From Guillardia theta CCMP2712 (taxonomy: Eukaryota > Cryptophyceae > Pyrenomonadales > Geminigeraceae): a stretch of DNA of 28,598 bases. The notes under the pieces were generated by a model. The model did no database searches, was not told the origin of the DNA, and saw only the letters and a list, made by a program, of their open reading frames with translations. Numbering within the stretch: position 1 is the stretch's first letter; each line of letters starts with the position of its first letter. Location of the stretch: contig NW_005434644.1 in assembly GCF_000315625.1 (NCBI RefSeq), positions 56,082 through 84,679 on the forward strand, written 5' to 3'. Position numbers and translations under genes: made by a program. This document shows positions 18,393 through 27,812 of the stretch, one piece after another.

Positions 18393-20285
18393 ATGCGGGT
18401 GTTGGAGCTCTTCAGCGGCATCGGAGGCATGCACGCAGCGATGATGGAGGCAGAGGTGAAGGCAGGAGAGGTAAGTCGAAGCACATGGTGTGACTGTTGA
18501 AGAGTTGTGGTTGCGACAAACTTTGTCATGGCGTCTGTCTGTAGAGAAGAGATGGTAGTTAGTTGATTTTTGCTGGAACGATCTCACCCTCTGGAACCCC
18601 CCCCCTCCCCCCTCTCCCTATTCTTCAATGTACACACCAAAAAGCCACGTGTGCATGTGATGAACTGAAATTTCTTCCTCGTCTGACTCCATAACCAGAT
18701 CGTGGCGTACGACACTTCTTTGATTTGCAACAAGACTTACGAGCTAAACTTCATCCACTCCCCGGCACCACTCAACAGATGCGCTGTCAGAGCGAAACTT
18801 GTCGAACAGCTGGAAGTAGAAGACTTGGAAGGGTTCGACTTGTGGACTATGTCCCCCCCATGCCAACCATACTCGACAACAAAAGCTGCCAACCAGCGTG
18901 ACGACCTTGACCCGAGGAGTCAAGGGTTGCACGTGAGTTCTAACGATCACATGATTTGACATGGCTGAATGTTACATTCTCAAGCACATCATAAAGCTTC
19001 TGTTGGATGTAAAGAATCCACCAAAGTGGATCTTGCTTGAGAATGTAAAAGGATTTCATGGATCCAAAATGCAGAACAAGTTCCTGGGGGCAATAGAACA
19101 ACGTGGATTCTCGTGGCGACAATTCCTGTTGAATCCGATACAGGTCGGCATACCTAACAACCGTCTCAGGTATGACATGTTACTCCGTGCCACGTGCGAT
19201 GACTGGCATTACAAGGTTTTACCTGCTCTGTGAGAGGAGCGCAAGGTTTTCTGATCGTCAGGGCGATTTGTTCACGGACGTGCCTGAGACCTCTGACCAG
19301 TACGCGCCATCAGCTTTGAGGTCCTTCATGGTTGATAATTTCCTCTACAGGCGTGCAGAGGCAATGAATGGGGAAAGCTCAAAAGGTCGAGAAAAGTTTC
19401 TTTGTTGCTCAGATATTTTTTTTCAACAACTTGTTTGACGGTTTTCTAATGTAGAAGAGCGGAGTGTGCGGAGGCTGAGAGAATTCTTGGACGAGGAGCT
19501 CGGGCCGGTAGTCAGTGTCCTGAGATCCGAGGCCCGATGATGACATTCGACTGCCCAGGACGATCCTCAAGAGCTAGTCACTCCAGCCTCCATCCTAGAA
19601 AAGCCGTAAGCTCCTCTACCTCCCGCAGCCAGGGTGCGAGGGCTGAGACTGAGCAGGTGGGCCCGGGGCCTCTCTTATGTTGGGCAGCATGACACGACGA
19701 CTTTCTGCTTCACGGTATCCGACTGAGGGTTGACGCGATGGGAGTGACGCCCGTCCAGGGGTCCTATGGGAAGGTATACCACAAGTCATCGGGGTCGATG
19801 CTATACATGCATGCCGATCATGTACGTTAGTCGTCGGAGAGGTGGAGAAGAGAGAGAAGAGGGATACACGACTGTCTGCCCCTCTCTGCCTTCTATCTGC
19901 CTCTCCTCATGTTCGCTGGTCAGACTGTATGACGCTCTCTCGTCTCTCGGTTCAGGCGCTAGCGGAAGTTGCCCTCGACAAGGAAGACATGACCCGCCAT
20001 ATTGGAAGAATCCGTTTATTTTCACCAAGGTGTTACGGGAAAAGTGAGCTTGTTCATAACAACTGAACAAGCTGCATCAGAGAGATTCTGAATCTGATGG
20101 GCTTTCCAAAGGGCTTCAAGTTTCCAGAAGGTTTGCAACACGGGGAACACTGCCTGTTCCTTCTGACTTTGCTTCAAGGGCTGACACTGCGACACAAGTA
20201 TAAACTCGTGGGCAACTCAATCAACGTGACGGTGGTTGCACTTCTCTTCAAGTTTTTGATCCCTCCGAGTAAAGACGAGCAGTGA
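18393..20285 (+). CDS. DNMT2/TRDMT1 tRNA (cytosine-5) methyltransferase
   Basis: Eleven exons (18393-18470, 18699-18932, 18985-19169, 19216-19385, 19455-19507, 19559-19605, 19657-19714, 19759-19821, 19956-20029, 20081-20130, 20179-20285) give 1119 nt, 372 residues and one stop. Human DNMT2 has 391. Motif I is VLELFSGIGGM at residues 3-13. Motif IV is MSPPCQPY with catalytic Cys81. Motif VI is ENVKGF at 123-128. Motif VIII is NNRLRF. The DNMT2-specific CFT motif is at 273-275. Motif IX is SPREILNLMGFP, and motif X is KLVGNSINVTVV. Enzymes of this family use S-adenosylmethionine to methylate C38 of tRNA-Asp and some other tRNAs. All catalytic motifs are present, so it should be active. There is no DNMT1/DNMT3-type regulatory region. 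The last intron (20131-20178) is in frame and stop-free. The upstream flank is shared with the divergent gene A. Confidence 0.93.
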
Positions 20286-20924
20286 CTCCCTCCCTCACTT
20301 CTGCTCCTGTCTCTGCACAACAGCAGCATCGTAACTCAGCATATGACGGCCCCTGCGATGCGCTTGCTTGTTCTTCAAGTCCCCATGATCGTGTTCTTTC
20401 TGCCTGTGGATTGAGTGCGCGTTGGAAATCTTTTTGTTCAGATGGTTCAACGCCATCTGATGAGTTTGCGCATGTGCTGATACAGCAGGAATGAGCAAAA
20501 GTTGCAAGAAGCGGGATCACTTGTGACTTCAAGATGTTCAATCACCTGAAGAATGCTTGAGATTCTGACTGGCGTCAAGTGCCTTGCCTACCAACGCATC
20601 TGAGATGTCACGAAGCAAGCAGCATGTGTCTCTCACCTAAGGGCCCCTCAAGGACTTGATAGGAGAAGAAAGTCACGAGCCCGATAGTAAGAGTCATGCA
20701 CAGACAGCCTGTCAGCATTTTACTCCTGTGCTGCAGGTTCTGCCGGAAAGGGCTGACCGGCTAAGAAACGAGGGAGAAGCTGTTTCATGTCCAACATGTC
20801 CACACCATCCCATCTACACACCATCGTCATCTCCCCGTATCATTCAGCAGGGCTCCCTACTTTCTTGGCTCCAGCCCCGTGAACGAAAGAGCCTGGCAAG
20901 CAACAAGGTTGGTCACGGCTCGTC
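20286..20924. other. Downstream of DNMT2, no gene supported
   Basis: Moderately complex sequence with short frames on both strands. None shows a domain, a consistent splice chain or biased composition. A Cys-rich minus-strand frame at 20248-20541 overlaps the DNMT2 end and is unsupported. Confidence 0.5.
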
Positions 20925-21284
20925 TCATCGCACAGCACAGAGAGGGAGCACCTGTCCTGGTTTCAACCCGTTCTTGTTCTTCCTGGACCTCTTCTTCTTC
21001 ACCTGCACTTCTTTCAGCAAGGATCCCAAGGGTTCACCCCACGACGAGCCCACCGCTTCGTCGTCCGTCACTGCCTCCATCTCCTCTGCCACCTCCTGCA
21101 CGCTTGTCAGCAAGTGAAATGCGGCATGCAGGACAGCTACATCATGCTCGCCCATCGCGCCATAGTCTCTGGCCATATCCAAGTCTCGGGGATCTACGAC
21201 GTAAGAGAGTAAGTGAACACGTGTCTGACGAGAAGGGAGTAGAAGATGACTCTTCTCGATCGTTCTGCATGAAAGGCCTTGCAA
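20925..21284 (-). CDS. Possible small protein with basic tail, unidentified
   Basis: A single open frame of 119 residues. Its middle part (ARDYGAMGEHDVAVLHAAFH) looks helical, an acidic section follows (EEMEAVTDDEAV), and it ends near a nuclear-localisation-like KKKRSRKNK. An exon start after CGTAG at about 21202 is also possible, so this may be one exon of a longer gene. No family is recognised and there is no independent support from a paralogue. It may be chance. Confidence 0.3.
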   Translation of the reverse strand: MQGLSCRTIEKSHLLLPSRQTRVHLLSYVVDPRDLDMARDYGAMGEHDVAVLHAAFHLLTSVQEVAEEMEAVTDDEAVGSSWGEPLGSLLKEVQVKKKRSRKNKNGLKPGQVLPLCAVR

Positions 21285-21860
21285 TCAGGCGGCAACTTCT
21301 TTTCATTTTTCATCTACGTGCGCATCACGTTCATGTGCCTGTTGACCATCTATCTGGACACGAGCAATCTTCATTGCAATGTTGCTTGCTGGTGTGAATC
21401 CATCGCACTTGGTTTCCTGACACCACAACCTCTCCTACCACTATGATTTCCTTTTGCACCCCATGTTTGTCTAGGACGCATGAACAAGACTCATCACAGT
21501 CGTTTCAACCCCCCCTCTCATCTTATGGCCAGCACGATCCTGCGATCTTGCGGTACTTCGCATGTGGCCCCGTCACATGAACCCATACTCTACACATCGG
21601 GATCTGGTTTGTCTCCGCTGTGATGGGTTATAATGGGCCAACCCTGCTACCTGGGACTGATCCTCCCCTCTCCCTTAGTATCTCTTTGACATTTTTCTTC
21701 CCTTTCTTCTGACTCCTCCACTTCTCACCCCTTACATATATCTATTCGCTCTATTTCGCTGAGTGTCGCTTCTCTACTCCTTCGGCCCTTTCATTCCTTG
21801 GGTCTCTTCTCTCCAACTCCTCTCCTCCTCTCCAACTCATCTCATAACGTTCTCTCCTCC

Positions 21861-21862
21861 TG

Positions 21863-21924
<62 letters not shown>

Positions 21925-21925
21925 C
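21861..21925. repeat. CTG and CTCCTG runs
   Basis: About eight CTG triplets are followed directly by CTCCTG hexamers. Confidence 0.9.
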
Positions 21926-21979
21926 CCTCGACTCCCTGCTGCGCTCGTCTCGTCATCATTTTGCTTCATCCCGGCTTCA

Positions 21980-22135
21980 ATGCTGGTGGGGGGTACCAGG
22001 AATACGGGGTAGGGTATCTTTATTGGGTACAATCATAAAGATTTTGACTCTGAAAATAGGGGTAGGGGTAAACAATGCAGGGGTATCTATGATAGGTCCC
22101 TGGGTAGTTCTGAAATCGCTGAGGTAGGGGTGGGT
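21980..22135. repeat. TACCC-rich dispersed repeat, copy 3 (opposite strand)
   Basis: GGGGTACC, GGGGTAGGG, GGGGTATCT and GGGTAGT motifs are the reverse complement of those at 5370-6130 and 17640-18010. Confidence 0.45.
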
Positions 22136-22560
22136 CGGCGCGCCAGGGGGCTACGGTATGTGGGCGATGGACGGAACGAGACATGGCGGGGGAGGAAAAG
22201 GAGGAAGGAGAGGGAGAGGAGGATGAAGTATGAGAGGAGAGGAGGATGGAAGAGGGAGATGAACAGAGTGAGAGGAGGAGAGAGTGGGAGTGAGTTGAAG
22301 AATGAAGGAGATGGGAGGGGATGAGGAGGATTTCAGAGAATAGAGGAGGGAGGGACATGGTGATCTGCAGAGAAGATGAAGCTGACCAGGAAAGATAAGA
22401 TAGCAGAAGGAAAGATCAGTCTTGCAGGACGCAACTGTGAGATTTAGGAGAGGCAGAGGAGAAGAAAAAACGTAGGCGCTCCCTGCCTGTTGTCATACCC
22501 ATCCTCTCCATCTCACCTGATGTGTTTGATTAGGTACAACAGTTCGAACAGTGCGTGGCC

Positions 22561-24573
22561 ATGGCGACTATGAACATGAATATGCACCATCCGTCCATGA
22601 TGATGCAGCGAGGAGAGCAAACAAACAGGTGAGCAAGACCTTGCAGCAGTGCAGTTCCTGAGATCTACCAGGACCGTCTTCGTTGGGAACATCCCGTACA
22701 CTGCCAGCGAAGATCAGCTCCAGGAAGTGTTTGAGACTGCTGGCCCTGTCCTCGCTTTCAGGTGCCATGGCATGGCTGCTCCTGACGTAACTAAGTTGGC
22801 TGATGCTTGCAGACTCGTCCTCCACCCTGAGACTGGAGCGCCGAAAGGGTTTGGATTCTGCGAGTTCAGAGATGTGGAATCGGCAGAGATTGCAGTTCGG
22901 AACCTCAACAACTATGAGATGAACGGTCGACCACTGCGTGTTGACTTTGCTTCATCGATCTCGGATCAGAAGTGAGCGTTCGCTGTGTTGCCAACGATTA
23001 TCTATATTCCCAGCCGGACCTGACCTTTTGTGTGTCAGTACTGCTGGCCCGAGTTTGGCTCAGCTTGCTGGAAAAGGTTTGAAACCTTCCTCATGAAGTC
23101 TGCAATGGGATGTGTGTGACTGACTTTGCCGTACAAGATGCGTCGCAAGCTCAGCAACAGAAGATGGTCAGTGTAGAAATGCTCTGAAATATGTCTAGAG
23201 TCGATCAGCGGTAATCTGCAGTTTTCAGGGAGGGATGTTCCAAGGTGGGAAAAAGGATGCAGTTATGAATCAGATCAGCAACATGACTGCAAATCAGATG
23301 TACGTGGGCTCAAGTTAACGACTAACTGGGACCTGATTGTCTGTTGCAAGGTATGACCTTATAGCCCAGCTGAGAAACATCGTGTCGCAGAACCCTACTC
23401 AGGTCTGTCATCCCCTCTCTTGACTGTCCTAGATGTGATCGGGTTCTCTTCAGGCTAAAGAACTTTTGACTCAGAATGCGAAACTGTGCTGCGAGTTCCT
23501 CAGGATGCAGGTGAAGGCGCCTGTCCTCGTATCCTCTCCCTCTGATGTCTCATGTAGGAGAGACTTGATATGTTAGGAGGGATTCCTTTGTCCGCCCCTC
23601 CCATCCAGCCTCCTGCCCCGCCATCGCAGCCAGCCAACCCTCCAGTCCCGGTCCTCCTTGCTCGTAATGTGTCACTGAATGGTAACAGAGAGTTTGTTTG
23701 CAACAGACTCCGATGCCTGGAATGGTGCACAATGCAATGAGCGTAGATCCTCGGAGTGCTGGCCGACCAGGCATTCCCCAGCAGCAGCCGATGCCGCCTG
23801 CCCCCTATCCTGTATGCTGCCTGATCTTGAACGGCAGGGGTTGACACGCTTGTGCAGCCCCAGCACTTGAACCAGCCCATGGGCATGCAAGGGTATCCTC
23901 CCCGTCCCAACCAGGTTTGTCCCATCTGCAGTCACTTACTCCCTTTGACTTCAAGTCTTGGTAGCCACACCCTATGGGTTTGCCCGGCCCTGTGCCCGGG
24001 GGAAGGCCGGGCCCTGTCCCTGGTGGAATGCCGGGCCCTGTCCCTGGTGGGATGCCGGGCCCCATCCCTGGTGGGATGCCTGGTCCTTTGCCGGGCGGGA
24101 TGCCACCATCGATGCCAAACCAGCACATGCAGAACATGCAGGCGGTGGAGCTCAATCGCTCCTGGTGCTTGTTTCTAACTTCCCTCCAGCAGAACATGAT
24201 GCAACCTCGGGCCCAACCGCCACCATCCGCTCAAGCTCGTCCAGACCTGAAGACGGCAAGACTTAGTCTTGATTGCTGTTTTCTCTCATGGTTCAGCTAG
24301 GTCCTTGCGAGCCTCTCAGAGGGGCAACTGCAGCAGCTGAAGCTGCTGGTACAGCTCCCTCCTCAGGTTCTGTTACCTTCCTTTGCACTTCTGCTGCCCT
24401 TACCCTTGATGGTGTAGAAATTGGATGAGTTGAAGATCTCGGATCAGCAGAAGGTAGAGCACAGCACTGCGTCCCCCATGGCTTGCTGAACCTCCTTGTA
24501 GGCACTCATCAACACGCTCCGAGTTCAGCTTGAGGAGGAAGCAAAGGGCTTGAAGAAGGCGGGAGGGAGATAA
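22561..24573 (+). CDS. CSTF2: CstF-64 (cleavage stimulation factor subunit 2)
   Basis: Sixteen exons (22561-22628, 22672-22761, 22813-22971, 23039-23076, 23138-23166, 23229-23299, 23351-23402, 23454-23510, 23558-23650, 23707-23811, 23858-23914, 23965-24144, 24190-24255, 24301-24366, 24418-24453, 24502-24573) sum to 1239 nt, 412 residues. The N-terminal RRM has RNP2 VFVGNI and RNP1 KGFGFCEF, in the CstF-64 context [20 protein letters not shown] hinge-like domain follows ([21 protein letters not shown]), as in CstF-64, where it binds CstF-77 or symplekin. Next come a Pro/Gln-rich region, five PGP(V/I/L)PGG-type repeats, and a short helical C-terminus ([16 protein letters not shown]). The protein binds the GU-rich element downstream of poly(A) sites in the nucleus. 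Intron 13 appears to use a GC donor, and intron 2 is in frame and stop-free. Confidence 0.9.
24256..24300 (+). other. Probable GC-AG intron in CSTF2
   Basis: A 45-nt intron with donor AAGACG|GCAAGA and acceptor GTTCAGCTAG. The nearest GT donor (GCTC|GTCCAG) would put the next exon out of phase. Confidence 0.6.
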
Positions 24574-24587
24574 CCGTACTGAGTAGA

Positions 24588-25015
24588 AAGCCGGTTAGTA
24601 GGCAGATTATCAAATGCCGCGCTGCCCATCAGTCTAGTTCCGTGACGGTAGTACCGTCGTTCCGTAGTATCATAGTATGATGATCATCATTGCATCCCGG
24701 AGTCCGGGGAGTCCGGCCGTCGGATGAGATCGGCTCACAGTGTGGCCGTGACCGTCACTCGACTCTTGCCGCCGATCCGGCCATATTTCTCCTGGAGTCC
24801 CGCGCGGCCCGGGCCGTCCAATGACGGCGCCGGCCCGGGAACTTCTCAGTGAAGTACTAGCTCGGCCTTCAAGTTCGGAGCACCGTGACTGAGCCCGGCG
24901 GCGATGAACATCGATCAGTGCCGGGCGGCCCGGCGGCCCGATGCCGGCGAACTGATGTTGAGTAAAGAGACACTGATGATACTACTGTGATAGTCGGCTG
25001 AGCGTGTAATGCGGC
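24588..25015. other. GC-rich island, copy 2
   Basis: CpG-dense, GGCCG/CCGGC-rich block between CSTF2 and the Sel1 gene, with abrupt edges. It shares GCCCGGGAACTT..AGTGAAG and GGCCTTCAAG with the end of the island at 6235-6545. No ORF is credible in it. Confidence 0.5.
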
Positions 25016-25060
25016 TCGTCACAAGCTCGAGCAGCTGGCGGCTGATGGCGTGAGGGGGAA

Positions 25061-25152
25061 GAAGCTTGAAGCAGGAAGATCAGCCAGCAGCTCCTGAGCT
25101 AGAGAAGAAGCTTGAAGCAGGAAGATCAGCCAGCAGCTCCTGAGCTAGAGAC
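25061..25152. repeat. 46-nt direct duplication
   Basis: A 46-nt unit starting GAAGCTTGAAGCAGGAAGAT is present twice in tandem (25061 and 25107), essentially identical. It lies upstream of the Sel1 gene. Confidence 0.9.
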
Positions 25153-25358
25153 GCTCTTGCTGCCCTCAGACCCTCAGACCCTTCACCCCCTCCTCGTCCC
25201 TCATCGAGATTTTTATTTCACAGCGCAAGCCTCTGAGATCTTAACTCCTTCTCCTTCTCCTCCTCCTCCTCTATTTCCCCTTCTACATCCTCTCTTCCTT
25301 CGGCTCCTTCTCTGTCTCTTGTTCACACCGTTGTCTTTATCCTTCCCAACATCTCAGC

Positions 25359-26921
25359 ATGAACAACATGCTGTCTTCCAGCCATCCCCTGTCCCTCCTC
25401 TGCCTCCTTGGCATCTTCTGGCAAATACCATCTTCGCACACTCCTCCGCTCCCGTCCCCCCTCCGTGCAGTGCTTCATCTGAAGGGAGGCCATCGGCTTC
25501 CAGCCCAGCCAAGGAGCAAACTAGGGAAGAGCAGGAGGTTAAGGAGCAAGTTCGATCCAGAGAAGATGTTCGCGCAGATGAAGAACAGGTCGTTCACAGA
25601 GGGTGACCTGCTGATGGAAGAGGACGATGCTCTCTTTCACAACCTGTACTACGGGAACCGGCACAAGGACGAGGTTCTGAAGGACATCAAGGAGTTTGAG
25701 GAGGAACACCCTGAGGTTGTTAGGGAGGAGCGGAACGTGAATCTCGACACGCTTGGGTTGCTCGCGGTGAGGCTTGTGGTTTGCTCAGCCTGTCAGCGAG
25801 GAGAGACGTCAGTTGTTCTAGCATGCATCAGCCAGATACTGTGGGTGTTGGGGAGCTTGTACTTGAGATTTTTTATGTTTGCTTGAGTGGAGTAGGTTCC
25901 CTTTGACGTTTCTGTCTTTCAGGTGGAGAAGTGGAATTATCACATCAAGAGGTACCGGCTTCCGGACTATGACGACGACGATGACGACTCCTCGACGGCG
26001 AGGAGGGAGGCGGAGGAGGCGGAGAAGCGCCTGTACATTGACAATGACGAGACTGAGGAGGATCGGAAGCACAAAAGCCGGGTGTCTCATTTCTACCTAG
26101 CGCAGAGTTATCAGATCGGTTATGCAGTGGATGAGATCAACCATACGAAAGCTTTCCATCACTTCCAAATGTCTGCCATGATGGACCTCCCTGAAGCCAT
26201 GACGTGCCTTGGGACCTGCTTCCTTCATGGCTACGGGACAGACAAGGACGTGGCAGAGGCTGTGCGGTGGTACAGCAAGGCAGCAGAGGCTGGTTGCTCG
26301 GAGGGGATGTACAACCTTGCGCTGTGCCTGCAGGACGGGGTTGGAGTGCAGGAGAGCATAGGGATGGCGATACAGTGGATGAATCAGTCAGCAGCTGACG
26401 AGCATGTCGACGCGATGTACGTGATGGCCATGTACCACATGCAGGGAGCAGGCGCGATTGAAAAAAACGAGGAGCTGGCAAATGAAATGCTGACCAAGAT
26501 CGTCGATCGGTTCGATCATCCTGCTTCTCAACTGAGGTAAGCTCGCTGAGGGCCGAGGATTGAAGAGGAGGAGGAGGAGGAGGAGGAGGAGGAGGAGGAG
26601 GAGGGAGGGAGGGAAGAGGAGGCAGGCGAAAGCAGAGTAGAAAGGGTATCAACGAGAACGAGGAAAGGAGAGGGAGAGCAAGGAGGAGGTTAAACGGAGC
26701 ACGAGTGGTGGGGGGCAGGGATGAGGAGTGAAAGAGGAAGGTGGCAGCAGAAGCTGACGTCTTGTTTCAGCCTTGCCAAGAGCTTCTTGCTGGGACGTGG
26801 CACGGAAAGAGACGAGACGATGGCGGTCAAGCTTGCTAAGTTTGCCGCGGGGGAGGAGGAGGCGGAGAAGCTGATAAGCTCGTGGGAGAAAGAACGGAGG
26901 GTTCTTGCTGAAGGACTGTAA
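25359..26921 (+). CDS. Sel1-like repeat protein, probably secretory or membrane-associated
   Basis: Three exons (25359-25766, 25923-26536, 26771-26921) sum to 1173 nt, 390 residues. The first residues (HPLSLLCLLGIFWQIPSS) are hydrophobic and may be a signal peptide or anchor. A conserved-looking segment follows (FHNLYYGNRHKDEVLKDI), then an aspartate run (DYDDDDDDSS) and a charged helix. From about residue 175 come roughly five Sel1 repeats, with the typical G-YG--KD--EAVRWY-KAAE-G---GMYNLA pattern (for example HGYGTDKDVAEAVRWYSKAA). Sel1 repeats form alpha-alpha solenoids that act as adaptors, for example in ER-associated degradation. The exact role here is unknown. Intron 2 carries a GAG run (about 26562-26604). 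The gene converges on the exonuclease gene, with only 138 nt between stop codons. Confidence 0.82.
26562..26604. repeat. GAG triplet run in the Sel1 intron 2
   Basis: About fourteen GAG/GGA triplets shortly after the donor of intron 26537-26770. Confidence 0.9.
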
Positions 26922-27059
26922 AGTACTGAGCAGAGCAAGAATTGCGATGAGGAGGAGGACTGAGAGGTGAGGGAAAGGGGGAAAGTGGAATGCAATCTAG
27001 AAAAGGAGGACACTGAAGGGAGGAGGAGGGAGGGAGGAGAACGTTCAGGTTGGCACCGT

Positions 27060-27778
27060 CTATCTTCCACCTATTATCCTCATGAAATCAGGAACTTCTC
27101 TTAACTTGGCCGCGTCTTCCAGCCTCCAGGTGACCTTGACGGGACGAGTCTGCGAGGAGGGAACGTGGAGCTCCTGGATCCGCAGCCGCCCGAGGAAGAC
27201 GTAGGGCTGATTCTTGAACCTCGCAAAGAGCAGTGTAGGAGGGATATCGTTCGCGTCCTCTTCCCCTCCTCCCTCCTCCCCTTGCTCTCCTGCTGGCTCC
27301 TCCCCTCCTCCCTCCTCCGCTTCTTGCTCCTCCCCTCCCCCTGCTGCGTGCTCGTGCCATCCGTCCTCTCCTCCTTCAGCTTTCATTTGTCGTTCCCACT
27401 CGAGGATCGTTTTCCGAAGGATGGGGGAGGAGGAGCAGAACTTGATGCTGGCGTACCACGACACCGTCTCCCCGTCTGCTGAGAAGTCGTTGTTGTACCT
27501 GCTCTCCATTCATCCCCTCGTCTTGTACCTCCTCGTCCTCGTCCTCCCTCCTCGTCTCCTCCTCGTCCTCGTTCTCGTTCTCCCTCCTCGTCCTCCTCTT
27601 CCTCGTTCTCCCTCCTCGTCCTCGTCCTCGTCTCTCCCTCCCCTCTGCATGTACAACCGTGCACCTCCTGCCTCCCTCGCCTCCCCCCTGACCTTCCATG
27701 TCCGATGTTGATCAGCAGCACCAGCGCATTTGGCCACTCCAGACAACCTGAGCTATGACGCTCGGAGCAGAGGAAACT

Positions 27779-27812
<34 letters not shown>

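Larger units (their letters stand above)
21400..22560. other. Repeat-rich 5' flank of the CSTF2 gene, no gene seen
   Basis: It contains CTG and CTCCTG runs (about 21861-21925), a TACCC-family repeat (21980-22135) and a purine tract (22180-22345). Frames in it are low complexity. The CSTF2 promoter probably lies in the last 200 nt, but no element is recognisable. Confidence 0.5.

Noticed and set aside
19216-19252. Splice after CATTACAAG in DNMT2, keeping the frame ..RYDMLLRATCDDW
   Set aside because: It would need a 19-nt intron. Using CTCAG|GTATGA and the acceptor at 19215 gives NNRLRFYLL, matching motif VIII, in correct phase.
27383-27746. Overlapping Arg/Glu/Gly ORFs on the minus strand at 27376-27746
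   Set aside because: They read through the CTCGTC-rich intron 27499-27692 of the exonuclease gene. The spliced frame gives a normal protein.
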